A stretch of 64,000 nucleotides of DNA, taken from assembly GCA_964499365.1 (NCBI GenBank), contig CAZCKU010000007.1:124001-188000 (forward strand). The letters run 5' to 3'. The notes under the pieces were generated by a model. The model was given only the letters and a program-made list of their open reading frames with translations. It had not been told where the DNA came from and made no database searches. Shown here piece after piece: positions 1 to 8,351 of this stretch. This DNA is from PALSA-1316 sp964499365 (GTDB lineage: Bacteria > Nitrospirota > Thermodesulfovibrionia > Thermodesulfovibrionales > UBA6898). The number at the start of each line of letters is the position of its first letter. The stretch's first letter is position 1. The position numbers and the translations under genes were made by a program.

Positions 1-285
1 TTCACCAATGAGAAGGCATGGGAGATGCCCCTCTATGAAGAGTACCGGGAATACCTCAAGAGCGATATCGCGGATATCAAGAATATCGGGGGCAGGACAG
101 GCTCTCTCGTAACGTCTGCATGCTTTCTGAAGGAATTCGCAGGAGATACACCGTGGGTGCATCTCGATATTGCCGGCACCGCCTGGACAGAGAAGGACAG
201 GCCGTATACGCCGAAGGGGGCGTCGGGCGTCGGGGTCCGCCTGGTCGTCGATGCGATACTGAAATCAATAGGGAGGTCTGCGTGA
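1..285 (+). CDS. pepA: Leucyl aminopeptidase (M17), C-terminal part
   Basis: This is the last 94 residues of a cytosolic aminopeptidase of the PepA/M17 family, which removes N-terminal residues from peptides using a two-metal centre. The frame is open at base 1, so the start lies outside the window. The visible segment has the family hallmarks: the W-x-M-P-L-x-E-E-Y element, DIADIKNIGGR, the WVHLDIAGTAW strand and the closing PKGASGVGVRLVVD helix. The metal-binding and NTDAEGR parts lie upstream, outside the window. The stop codon overlaps the GTG of the next gene by 3 bases, so the two are probably co-transcribed. Confidence 0.93.
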   Translation, partial: FTNEKAWEMPLYEEYREYLKSDIADIKNIGGRTGSLVTSACFLKEFAGDTPWVHLDIAGTAWTEKDRPYTPKGASGVGVRLVVDAILKSIGRSA

Positions 286-1076
286 GAATCTTCAGGATGC
301 TTCTTGTTGCGTCGTTTGTCCTGGTTCCCTCGGTGGTGTTTGCCTGGGGGCCGCTGACCCATATCTATCTGGGCAATGAACTTTTTTCACTCAGCCCGCT
401 GCTGCCTGCAGCCGTACTCGAGATTATCCGGCGTTTCCGGAAGGACTTTATCTACGGCAACCTTATGGCCGACATCATTATCGGAAAGAAATATCTCCCC
501 GACGATAAAAGCTCTCACAGCTGGGAAGTGGCCTTTGACCTCCGCAAGGCGGCCTTCACCGATCAGCAGAAGGCTTTTGTCTACGGGTACATGAGTCATC
601 TGGCTGCGGACACGGTCGCCCATAACATCTATACCCTGGACAAGAAAAACCTCGGGCATACGGTCATGGAAATGAAGGCCGACTGCATCATCGACAAAAA
701 GTACTGGTTGCAGGCCGTCGGCATCGACAGGAGCGTCCAGGTGCGTAACGACCTGTTTCTTGAGCATTCGCTCGACAGGCTGCTCTTCTCGTTCAAGACG
801 AACAAACGCATATTCAAGGGGATGGTCCTGCTCTCGGTCTTCAACCAGGAAAAGATAGGCAGCTTCATCGATAACAGGCTGGCAACTTCGTTCCCTGACC
901 GGGAGGCCATCGAAAACCTGCATCAGGAGTCCCTCGACAGCATTATCGATCTCTTCCAGAACTGGGAGGACGCGGAGGTCGTCAGGACAAACCCGAGCGG
1001 CCCGGTCTGTAAAGGCCGACTGGTGAAGACCTTCCTCGCCGATCTTTCCTCATACCGCCGCAGAACGGAGCTTTGA
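282..1076 (+). CDS. Zinc-dependent phospholipase C-like secreted protein
   Basis: A 264-residue protein of the zinc-dependent phospholipase C/S1-P1 fold (PF00882-like). The GTG at 282 is chosen because GGGAGG lies 6 bases upstream and because it gives a short signal peptide (about residues 1-21, MRIFRMLLVASFVLVPSVVF), cleaved before AWGPLTH. Zinc-ligand motifs visible are W-G-P-L-T-H at the mature N-terminus, H in SHSWEVAF, and GYMSHLAADTVAHN. The substrate is unknown; many bacterial members of this fold are uncharacterised. It overlaps pepA and is followed by the PIG-L gene after 3 bases, so a three-gene transcript is likely. Confidence 0.8.
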   Translation: MRIFRMLLVASFVLVPSVVFAWGPLTHIYLGNELFSLSPLLPAAVLEIIRRFRKDFIYGNLMADIIIGKKYLPDDKSSHSWEVAFDLRKAAFTDQQKAFVYGYMSHLAADTVAHNIYTLDKKNLGHTVMEMKADCIIDKKYWLQAVGIDRSVQVRNDLFLEHSLDRLLFSFKTNKRIFKGMVLLSVFNQEKIGSFIDNRLATSFPDREAIENLHQESLDSIIDLFQNWEDAEVVRTNPSGPVCKGRLVKTFLADLSSYRRRTEL

Positions 1077-1079
1077 CCC

Positions 1080-1769
1080 ATTTACGCTTCCGCTCTCCCT
1101 GAGGCCCGCAGCATTCTTGTCCTCGCCCCGCATCCGGACGATGAGGCTCTCGGGTGCGGCGGGACGATATCTCTCCTCTCTGGCAGGGGTGCGGCGGTAA
1201 CTGTCTGCTACGTAACACGGGGCGAGAGACTCCTGGGTGAACCCTCCCCGGCGATTGCCGCTCAAAGGACTGCCGAGGCCCGGAGCGTCTCGAAGCTCCT
1301 GGGCTGCAGGGAGCCTGTCTTCCTGGACGCTCCCGACGGAGACGTCATCGGCCACGCTGACCGCATCTCTCCCGTGATCGGCAGCATGATCGCAGAACAG
1401 CGACCTGACCTGGTGCTTGCCCCCTCCCCGCTGGACTTCCACGCAGATCACGTTGCGCTGGGACAGATCAGCCTGAAGCTGCATGAGCGGAGGAGAATGC
1501 CGCGGCTGGCTTTCTATGAAATATATGCGACCGTGCGGTTCAACTGCCTGGTGGACATCACCGGGGAGAGGCGGAGAAAGGAAACAGCGATTGCAGGCTA
1601 TCGCATCAGCCTCTATGACAAGCCGGAGGTCTATGTCCATGCAGCCCTCGGACTGAATGCGCACCGGTCGATTTTCACGCAGAGAGAGGGCTATTACGAA
1701 GCGTTCCATGTTGTCGCACCGGACAGCTCATACCGGGACGTCCTTGATTATCTGGTTTGCAGAATCTGA
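1080..1769 (+). CDS. PIG-L/LmbE-family N-deacetylase, possible ATT start
   Basis: A 229-residue PIG-L family protein. These zinc enzymes hydrolyse N-acetyl groups from GlcNAc-type sugars such as GlcNAc-PI, mycothiol or bacillithiol precursors. The metal and catalytic motif APHPDDE sits at about residues 16-22, and the HADH pair at about 121-124 supplies the remaining ligand. The open frame runs upstream to the stop of the previous gene with no ATG, GTG or TTG before the HPDDE strand. The best start is ATT at 1080, 9 bases after GGAG. The first in-frame ATG is at 1374, well inside the domain. A frameshift upstream is the alternative. The natural substrate is not evident. Confidence 0.78.
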   Translation: MYASALPEARSILVLAPHPDDEALGCGGTISLLSGRGAAVTVCYVTRGERLLGEPSPAIAAQRTAEARSVSKLLGCREPVFLDAPDGDVIGHADRISPVIGSMIAEQRPDLVLAPSPLDFHADHVALGQISLKLHERRRMPRLAFYEIYATVRFNCLVDITGERRRKETAIAGYRISLYDKPEVYVHAALGLNAHRSIFTQREGYYEAFHVVAPDSSYRDVLDYLVCRI

Positions 1770-1792
1770 GAGAACGTTTTTGAAACCCCTTG

Positions 1793-2506
1793 TCAGGGAC
1801 GTGCGCCGAACAGCGTTCTTCTGGGCGGCCTAACCGGCCGACCAACCGGCTTGATCTCAGGTTGATGCTCCTGATAAGACGTCGCTGCGTGAGCAGCGGG
1901 CGGTGAAGCCACGGGAGACTTAGCCGCTGGCGGATGCGCTGCTCCTGATGCCCCGGATGCCGTTGGTGCTGCTGTCGCGGATGTCTCGCGGACCTTTCCC
2001 CGGTCAACCAGGTGTACGGTCATCGACTCATCACCCCTGACCATCACGACCTTATCGACATCGACATCTTTCAGCACAAACCCGCTCAGGGAATCCCCCA
2101 ATTTCAGGGTTGTTACCCTCTTGCCCCGGCCCTGTGTCGTGCGCGGGGCCTTCTTGTCCTCCATATAGGCCAGGGAAAACTCTTCTGTCTCCAGCGTCCC
2201 GTAGAGGACAAATTCAGGTTTGGGAAGAGGCTGGGCCTCCACCTTCGGCACCGGAATCTTACGCTCAGGATGGAAAAGGTTCTGCTCGCCGATGACGATA
2301 TAATCAAACGGGGACGGCACCTTCACCTCTGCAGGCTTGACCTTTACCGGTGCCCCGGCAGCTTCCTTCTTCGTGACCGGAGGTGTGTAGGTCACCCCGT
2401 TGCTGAAGAAAGGAAGGACGACGGCCTTCACAAGGTAGAGCAGCGTCACGATCAGTACAAGGTTGATCAGACTCGCGTTCTTTAACAGGTATCTCAGCCG
2501 CGCCAT
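1793..2506 (-). CDS. gspC: Type II secretion protein GspC-like (inner membrane, HR domain)
   Basis: A 237-residue bitopic protein, last gene of the type II secretion operon. One transmembrane helix (about 13-32) follows a short cytoplasmic N-terminus. A Pro/Lys-rich linker comes next, then the homology-region domain (about 85-165, containing EFVLYGTLETEEFSLAYMED) that in GspC links the inner-membrane platform to the secretin. The tail (about 170-237) is low-complexity Ala/Pro. The ATG at 2506 is one base from the gspM stop, and an in-frame start 10 codons earlier would overlap that gene. There is no PDZ domain, as in shorter GspC/PilP-type proteins. It is convergent with the PIG-L gene. Confidence 0.78.
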   Translation of the reverse strand: MARLRYLLKNASLINLVLIVTLLYLVKAVVLPFFSNGVTYTPPVTKKEAAGAPVKVKPAEVKVPSPFDYIVIGEQNLFHPERKIPVPKVEAQPLPKPEFVLYGTLETEEFSLAYMEDKKAPRTTQGRGKRVTTLKLGDSLSGFVLKDVDVDKVVMVRGDESMTVHLVDRGKVRETSATAAPTASGASGAAHPPAAKSPVASPPAAHAATSYQEHQPEIKPVGRPVRPPRRTLFGARP

Positions 2507-2507
2507 A

Positions 2508-3059
2508 TTATTTCCCGCCGGTAAGCGCAAGAACATCCAGCTTCACCGTCAGCTCCTTTGGATCCTTCAGATTCCGGACGCGGGCATCCAGGTCCTTCAC
2601 CACAAGATACGGCGTCCGGGTCTCGATCGAATAAAGGATATCGCCCAGGGCCCTCGTGTCGGGAAGGACCGCATCCATGCTGACGCTGATGACCTTGAAC
2701 TTCCCGAGGTCCTCCGGTTTCCCGACGCGTTCGCTCGAAATGGATCCGCCGCGGTTGCTGATAATGCCCTTGAGAGTCTCCTGCAGGATCGCGGCAGAAA
2801 GAGACGGGGTCTGGCCCTCGATCAATCTGGAGTTTTCAGCCAGCCGCTCTTCCTTCAGCCGTGCGAGTTTCTTCTCCAGAGCAGGCTTCCCCGAAATCAG
2901 CGCAACATACTTATCAAGAAGTTTTGCCTTGACAGCCTGATCGTCCCTTATGGCCGCAAGGTCCGCCTGCACCCGCAGGTATCCGTAATTATAAGCAGCA
3001 TACCCGGCCAGCAGAAGCATAAGCGGGATACCCCATATCAGCGTCCTGCTGTTTTTCAT
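2508..3059 (-). CDS. gspM: Type II secretion protein GspM-like (T2SSM_b type)
   Basis: 183 residues with one N-terminal transmembrane helix (about 8-26), a charged coiled-coil segment (about 30-75) and a C-terminal ferredoxin-like domain. This is the architecture of the GspM/PilO family, which pairs with GspL/PilN in the inner-membrane platform. The ATG at 3059 begins MKNSRTLIWG, directly before the hydrophobic helix; the longer frame upstream runs into gspL and looks non-coding. The gene lies between gspL (4-base gap) and gspC. The assignment rests on topology, size and position, because this family is poorly conserved in sequence. Confidence 0.75.
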   Translation of the reverse strand: MKNSRTLIWGIPLMLLLAGYAAYNYGYLRVQADLAAIRDDQAVKAKLLDKYVALISGKPALEKKLARLKEERLAENSRLIEGQTPSLSAAILQETLKGIISNRGGSISSERVGKPEDLGKFKVISVSMDAVLPDTRALGDILYSIETRTPYLVVKDLDARVRNLKDPKELTVKLDVLALTGGK

Positions 3060-3063
3060 TTTT

Positions 3064-4605
3064 TTATCTGTCCCCCTTTGCCGGGGTTGCAGCAACCGGA
3101 GGAGCCGCTTCAGGCTTCCTGGCCCCCTCAATCTCCATCTTGACCACAAACCGGTCGGAATTCATCCTTGTGTCCCTGAAGGTGGGTGATGAAAACTCTA
3201 CCTTTCTGAGCAGGGGAGACGCCTCGAGTTTCGGCAGAATCTCATTCGCAGAAGATGCATACCCTTCGATATCCACCGTTGATCCGGTAATCTTGATTCG
3301 TGTGATCCAGGCGGTCTTCGGCAGAACCGTCGTGATCTCCTTGACTATGTTCAGCGTGATCGGTTCAGGGTGCCTGAAGCCGCTGATCGTCTCGATCTCG
3401 GCCTGCAGAGCGTCTGTATCCTTCTGGAGCGCCTCGACCTTCTTCACCTCGTCCTTGCGCGCCGAAATCTGTGCAGAGATATCCTCCAGCCGCCTGCTTT
3501 CAACCTTGAGAGGCGCGACAATATACAGTGCTGCTACGGCAATGATTCCGCAGAGCAGCAGGACCGTGAGGGCTAAGGGGGTCTTCTGTCTCACGACCAA
3601 CCCTTTTCTCAAAAGGTTAAACTGCTGGGCCTCGCTCTGCAGGGACTGATACAGACCGGCCACTGCAGGATACGGAATATCGCCAATCGCGGCCGGTAAT
3701 TTCAGTTTCATGCCGGTTTCACCAAGAAATCTGGCGGACCCCGGAAATCGGGCCTTCAGCAGTTCCTTGAACTGGGCACTTCTCCCCTTCAGAAGCACCG
3801 CCATGTCAGGGGTCCCGGTGCCGGACGATTCAATGACTGACTTCAGTTCGGAGACTATACGATCAACATGAGCCTGCTCATCTTCTCCCGCAAAACTGCC
3901 TGAGAAGACCGTACTCATCATGCTGCCTGCGCGCAAAGCCCCCTCGTACCCGAATGGGTCGACCTTGACGAAAAGACCGTCATGCCTGCCACCGGGGTGC
4001 TGACTGAGTTGCAGCATCGCCTGAAGGTCAATCATGAGGCTGCTCACCCTGATACCCTTTTCATGCAGCGCAATGACATAGGGCATAACAACGTCGGCCC
4101 GTGCGGCCATTACTATCACGAAGAGTTTCCCGGCCGTCTCCCTGATGATCTTGAAATCATAGTACGCCTCGTCGGCCGAAAACGGCGTAATCCGGTCCAT
4201 CTCATAACGGATGACGTCGGGGAGGCTCTCCCTGACTGTCGAGGGGAATTCAACGGTCTTGATGATCGCCCATGCCTTCGGGATCGTCAGTGTTACGTCC
4301 TCCCGCGCGCCACCCAGTTCGTTCACGGCCATCGAGGCCGACGACGCCAACTCCTCGGGCTGGGGATATCTGGCGGCATCTGACGGGTATTCACGAACAC
4401 CCCTGATGCTGATCATCGAGAAGATCTTCGAGCCATAGGCTGCCGAAACACTTCCTTTGTCAAGGGCAACCGTGACGTTCGTGAGCGGCCAGACAAGATC
4501 ATCCGCGGGGCTGAAGAGCAGGAGCCGACGCACCGGCGCCGTCAGCGCCGAAAGCCTCAGGGCAACTCCTGCGGTCAGGGCCGACATTCTAGAGACCGCT
4601 GTCAT
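3064..4605 (-). CDS. gspL: Type II secretion protein GspL-like (PilM-PilN fusion architecture)
   Basis: 513 residues. The N-terminal 350 or so residues have an actin-like PilM/GspL cytoplasmic fold (VTLTIPKAWAIIKTVEFPS and RYEMDRITPFSADEAYYDF are typical strands). A single transmembrane helix (about 362-382, PLALTVLLLCGIIAVAAL) is followed by a coiled coil and a periplasmic ferredoxin-like domain as in PilN. In type II secretion, GspL ties the GspE ATPase to the inner-membrane platform. The ATG at 4605 has GGAGG 6 bases upstream and overlaps the gspK end by 17 bases, which suggests coupled translation. The Pro/Ala tail is low complexity. Confidence 0.8.
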   Translation of the reverse strand: MTAVSRMSALTAGVALRLSALTAPVRRLLLFSPADDLVWPLTNVTVALDKGSVSAAYGSKIFSMISIRGVREYPSDAARYPQPEELASSASMAVNELGGAREDVTLTIPKAWAIIKTVEFPSTVRESLPDVIRYEMDRITPFSADEAYYDFKIIRETAGKLFVIVMAARADVVMPYVIALHEKGIRVSSLMIDLQAMLQLSQHPGGRHDGLFVKVDPFGYEGALRAGSMMSTVFSGSFAGEDEQAHVDRIVSELKSVIESSGTGTPDMAVLLKGRSAQFKELLKARFPGSARFLGETGMKLKLPAAIGDIPYPAVAGLYQSLQSEAQQFNLLRKGLVVRQKTPLALTVLLLCGIIAVAALYIVAPLKVESRRLEDISAQISARKDEVKKVEALQKDTDALQAEIETISGFRHPEPITLNIVKEITTVLPKTAWITRIKITGSTVDIEGYASSANEILPKLEASPLLRKVEFSSPTFRDTRMNSDRFVVKMEIEGARKPEAAPPVAATPAKGDR

Positions 4606-5590
4606 GCACTGCCTCCATTGCCGTCACCGGGCTTTTATAGTACAGGTATCTGATTTTATTATTCGACTCAAGCATTATGGTCGCCCTGATCCCGTATCCG
4701 GCCTTGTCACTGCCCTGATATCCGGCAGCATCCACGGTGAACACCTGTGTTTCCAGGGCATCCGCATATTTTGCGATCGCTGCATACGTTCCACCCAGGA
4801 TCTCCTGCATGCTGAGGGCAGGCTGGGCGCCCCTGTTCTCGATCAGGGCATCGGCAAGCTCGGGAGTCATTCCCGGTATGGCCAGCAGCACCTCGCGCGG
4901 GGCCGCATTCAGGTTTATCTTTCCTGATTTTGCATTGACGGTGAGGATATCGATAAGCCCCCTGCTGCTGCCCCCATGAAGCAGCTCGCCGGTTATACCC
5001 TTCACCAGCAGAAGCTCCTCCATCGTCTCGAAATCTGCATTGCGCGCCTTATAGGGGTTCTTCAAAGACATGTAATAATCGCTTTCCGCCCCGTGAAGCC
5101 GGTGAAGGTCATCCGGGTCCCGCCAGTCCTGAATTGCATCAACAATCGTATCGGCGTCTTCTTCCTTCAGTCCCCTGTTGAGCAGGATATTCTTTAATAT
5201 TAACTCAGGAGTTTTGTTTATGTCTACCTTGCCTGATTCGTCGAGAATGCTGACGGTGTAATGTCCGTTTTCCGTCCGGACCGTGTGCCGGGAGGCATCC
5301 AGTCTCCAGACCTCCTGTCCCTCGACAGGCGGCAGGGCCCTGTTCTGGTTCCGGTAGATGACCTCCATCACCGCCCGCTGTATTCCCGCCTCGGCCATAA
5401 ATTTTTTCACAACCGAGTTCCTGAAGGAAAGAGTCCCCAGCGCCTCGGTCCTTGTCAGGTAGGAAAAAGAGAGCACAATCACCATCAGGATCATCAGTAC
5501 CCACAGCACCATGAGCAGGGCGATGCCCTGAGACGATGCCAGCGGCTTAAGCCCGGCCCCGGAGAATCCGTATAATCCGGGGGTCCTCAT
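4589..5590 (-). CDS. gspK: Type II secretion minor pseudopilin GspK
   Basis: 333 residues with a prepilin-type N-terminus: a leader ending in Gly, then IALLMVLWVLMILMVIVLSF. This lacks the Glu5 found in the other pseudopilins, as is usual for GspK. The large globular domain contains the GspK signature LDESGKVDINKTP, a helix-hairpin-helix-like stretch and a second NLNAAPREVLLAIPGM. GspK caps the pseudopilus with GspI and GspJ. The ATG at 5590 forms a 4-base ATGA overlap with gspJ; the frame is open much further upstream, but only antisense-like sequence is there. Confidence 0.9.
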   Translation of the reverse strand: MRTPGLYGFSGAGLKPLASSQGIALLMVLWVLMILMVIVLSFSYLTRTEALGTLSFRNSVVKKFMAEAGIQRAVMEVIYRNQNRALPPVEGQEVWRLDASRHTVRTENGHYTVSILDESGKVDINKTPELILKNILLNRGLKEEDADTIVDAIQDWRDPDDLHRLHGAESDYYMSLKNPYKARNADFETMEELLLVKGITGELLHGGSSRGLIDILTVNAKSGKINLNAAPREVLLAIPGMTPELADALIENRGAQPALSMQEILGGTYAAIAKYADALETQVFTVDAAGYQGSDKAGYGIRATIMLESNNKIRYLYYKSPVTAMEAVHDSGL

Positions 5591-6282
5591 GGTCTTCTGC
5601 CTCCTGCAGGTGGAGGGGGCACAGGGCCGGCGGGTGCAGCGGCCTGGGACGGCGGAATCGCCGCTGTCCTCATCGGAATGATCATCGAGAAGTCTTTCTT
5701 GTCCAGCACCAGATGCAGGAGCATCTTCTCCGGAACCGCGGTCGTCTCGGTCCAGCGGTCGGTCCACGAGCCCTTTTCATCCGTGGGGCCCTTAAAAAAA
5801 TACTCGAAATATATCTCATCGAATCCGGTCAGGAGCTTCGTCTCCCGGGGGCTGTCAAGCCCGATCGTCCGCTCGGATGCGGTTATCATCTTTTTTCCGG
5901 TGCTGTCAGCCTCCACCCGGTACGTCACAACCGCATAGCCCTTTTCCCTGCCCCATATCGAATAGTTTGTCGCAAGAGTCATCAGTTCCCGCTCCCCGGT
6001 GAAATAGAGCTTCTTCTCGGCATCGTCTGCATATGTAAGCGGCACCTGCGACTGTACCTGCGCATTGATAAGGGCAATCGAGCCCCTCAGCCTTTCAAGG
6101 TACTCGGCCCGCTTCTCACCCGACTCGACCGAATGATACGCCAGTCGCATCGCACCGGCGATGATCAGGACGATCAGGGCGATGATCGAAAATGAGATGA
6201 GCAGCTCCAGGAGCGTAAAGCCCCTGTCAGAAAGATGCTGCGTCCCGGGGTTGCGTTGACCCTTCATCCTGCGACTGGTCAT
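5587..6282 (-). CDS. gspJ: Type II secretion minor pseudopilin GspJ
   Basis: 231 residues with a class III leader and methylation motif RGFTLLELLISFSIIAL (Gly-Phe cleavage site, Glu5 present), so it should be processed by a prepilin peptidase encoded elsewhere. The C-terminal domain matches GspJ in size and position; a Pro/Ala tail follows. It is linked to its neighbours by 4-base overlaps at both ends. GspJ forms the pseudopilus tip with GspI and GspK. Sequence alone would not separate it from other pseudopilins; order in the operon decides. Confidence 0.85.
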   Translation of the reverse strand: MTSRRMKGQRNPGTQHLSDRGFTLLELLISFSIIALIVLIIAGAMRLAYHSVESGEKRAEYLERLRGSIALINAQVQSQVPLTYADDAEKKLYFTGERELMTLATNYSIWGREKGYAVVTYRVEADSTGKKMITASERTIGLDSPRETKLLTGFDEIYFEYFFKGPTDEKGSWTDRWTETTAVPEKMLLHLVLDKKDFSMIIPMRTAAIPPSQAAAPAGPVPPPPAGGRRP

Positions 6283-6671
6283 ATCTTTTTATTCACCAGC
6301 TTGAGCGTCTTCAGCTTCAGCGCACGTTCCTTTATCCCCCTCGTCCAGCTGACCGTAAGGCTGATGTCGAGAAGCTCCACCTGCAGCTTGTCGGTGCGTT
6401 CCCCCTCCGTCTTCTGAATGGTTGCGTCAAAACGGTATCCGTCTTCGGAGGTCTCCTGCCAGGACTTCTCTGCCAGGTCTTCATCATCGAGGATCTCGCG
6501 CATCTTCGCCTCGGCCTTCACCACCGCTTCAACATAATCGGCCGATGCGGCCATCCCCCTGAGCCCCGAGGAAAAGAGTTCGAACACTGCGACAAGCGCA
6601 ATGCTGAGAACGGCCATCGCAATCAGGACCTCAAGGAGGGTAAACCCCCCGGCCGGCATTCTTCTCCTCAT
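6279..6671 (-). CDS. gspI: Type II secretion minor pseudopilin GspI
   Basis: 130 residues with the prepilin motif GGFTLLEVLIAMAVLSIALVA after a short leader MRRRMPA. The small size and position between gspH and gspJ are those of GspI, the pseudopilin that nucleates tip assembly. Both ends overlap neighbours by 4 bases, so translation is probably coupled across gspH-I-J-K. Confidence 0.85.
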   Translation of the reverse strand: MRRRMPAGGFTLLEVLIAMAVLSIALVAVFELFSSGLRGMAASADYVEAVVKAEAKMREILDDEDLAEKSWQETSEDGYRFDATIQKTEGERTDKLQVELLDISLTVSWTRGIKERALKLKTLKLVNKKI

Positions 6672-7141
6672 TGCCGCGGTTCCTTTACCACTGCCGCACC
6701 GACGACCGGGTCAATGACGATGCTGACCGTTTTTTTGTCGTTCCAGAGCACGATCGAACCCCCGTCGGAACTGCCGGAGGGGCCAAAATGGAAGGCATAC
6801 TGGCCTTCAGCAACCTCCTCGGAAAAAGGGTCGAGGACCTTCAGCCGGACACCGTGAGGCAGCGGCTTCATTTCCCTTCCGGTAATGCCGTACTTTCCCG
6901 CATCAAGGTCTATGGTCACCGCCTGATCCGTCCCGTTTATCTGTGCAAGGGACCGGGCGTGCCGGATGGATGATGCGAGGTCTCTTACCGCTGCATTGAA
7001 CTTTCCCGCCGGCAGGGAATTGACGAAGAAGACGGCAGAGATTCCAAAAATCAGCGCGATCAGGAATATGACAATGATCAGTTCAAGGAGGGTAAACCCG
7101 CGGTCCCCGGCCTGCTTTTTCTCTCGCGTGGCGGACTGCAT
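6668..7141 (-). CDS. gspH: Type II secretion pseudopilin GspH
   Basis: 157 residues with leader MQSATREKKQAGDRG and motif FTLLELIIVIFLIALIF. The globular part (RDLASSIRHARSLAQINGTD) matches GspH/FimT-type pseudopilins. It follows gspF after 13 bases. It could be argued to be a divergent GspG, but it lacks the GspG core pattern and the FimT-like RHARSLAQ helix favours GspH; no separate gspG lies in this operon. Confidence 0.82.
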   Translation of the reverse strand: MQSATREKKQAGDRGFTLLELIIVIFLIALIFGISAVFFVNSLPAGKFNAAVRDLASSIRHARSLAQINGTDQAVTIDLDAGKYGITGREMKPLPHGVRLKVLDPFSEEVAEGQYAFHFGPSGSSDGGSIVLWNDKKTVSIVIDPVVGAAVVKEPRQ

Positions 7142-7154
7142 GCTCCGGCCGCCT

Positions 7155-8348
7155 TCAGAACGGGAGGTTCGTGATACTGAATATCGCCATGAGCATCGAC
7201 ATGACGATAAAACCGATCACGAGGCCCATGCCGAGGATAAGCGCCGGCTCAAGGAAACTGATAAACCGTTTAATCGCGGTCCTGAGGCTTTTTTCGTACG
7301 TCGAGGCGACCTTCAGAAGCATCACGTCGAGCTGCCCCGTCTCCTCGCCCACCTTGATCATCGAGAGGGCAAGGGCCGGCAGCACGTTCGCACTCGTAAG
7401 GGGTGCCGCGATCCCCTTGCCTTCCTTGGCGCCCTTGGTGACCGCATCGATCGAGGCGGCGATAACACGGTTATTGATAATGTCCTTCGAGTTATTCAGG
7501 GCCTGCAGCAGCGGGACCCCGCTCTGCAGGAGCGTCCCGAGGGTCCGCGTAAACCGGGCGGTCTCGATCTTGCGGATCAGATCGCCCATCAGCCGCAGCT
7601 TGAAGGCGTCCCAGCGGTACCTCCCCTCCTCGGTACGGATGTAATTCCTCATCACAACCCAGAGGCCGGCAATCCCGGCAAAAAAGATCCACCAGTAGAA
7701 TTTGACCGCATTGCTGATCCCGATGATGATCTGTGTCGGCAGAGGCATCGTCGACCCCATTTCGGCAAAGATGATCGAAAACTTGGGGAGGACGTAGACG
7801 AGAAGCACGACGATGGACATCCCGCCGGTCCCCAGCAGGATGACCGGATAGATCAGCGCCGAGAAAAGATGGTCTTTCAGTTCCTTGGACGACTCAAGGA
7901 ATTCGTTCAGTTTTTCGAGGACCACATCGAGGACTCCGCCCGCTTCGCCCGCCCTGATCATATTGATGTAGAGCTTCGGGAAGGTCTTCGGATGTTTTAC
8001 CAGCGCATCGGAGAAGGCACTTCCTTCGCGTATCGATTTCAGGATCCCCTTGATGATCCCTTTCATCTCCGGGCTTTCGGATATCTCGGTGAGGATGTTC
8101 AGGCTCCGGTCGAGGGGCAGCCCGGCCCCAAGCAGTGCGGAGAGTTCACTCGTAAAGGTCAGGATATCGCCCTTGCCCGCGCGGGAGAAAAAGCCTGTCC
8201 GCGGTCCGCTGCCCGGAGCGGTGACCTTCAGGGGAATGACCCCGGAATTCCGGAGCCGCTCGACGGCTATATGCTCATCAGCTGCCTCGATAACCCCCTC
8301 GATAATCGTCCCGTCCGGGGTCGTCGCCTTGTAGGAAAAAACTGCCAT
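7155..8348 (-). CDS. gspF: Type II secretion inner-membrane protein GspF
   Basis: 397 residues with the standard GspF/PilC layout: an N-terminal MAVFSYKATTPDGTIIEGVIEA strand region, two cytoplasmic helical domains (about 65-185 and 270-385), and three transmembrane helices (about 165-190, 215-235, 370-395). GspF is the polytopic core of the assembly platform and contacts GspE. It starts 3 bases after the gspE stop. Length and domain order are normal. Confidence 0.95.
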   Translation of the reverse strand: MAVFSYKATTPDGTIIEGVIEAADEHIAVERLRNSGVIPLKVTAPGSGPRTGFFSRAGKGDILTFTSELSALLGAGLPLDRSLNILTEISESPEMKGIIKGILKSIREGSAFSDALVKHPKTFPKLYINMIRAGEAGGVLDVVLEKLNEFLESSKELKDHLFSALIYPVILLGTGGMSIVVLLVYVLPKFSIIFAEMGSTMPLPTQIIIGISNAVKFYWWIFFAGIAGLWVVMRNYIRTEEGRYRWDAFKLRLMGDLIRKIETARFTRTLGTLLQSGVPLLQALNNSKDIINNRVIAASIDAVTKGAKEGKGIAAPLTSANVLPALALSMIKVGEETGQLDVMLLKVASTYEKSLRTAIKRFISFLEPALILGMGLVIGFIVMSMLMAIFSITNLPF

Positions 8349-8351
8349 GCG

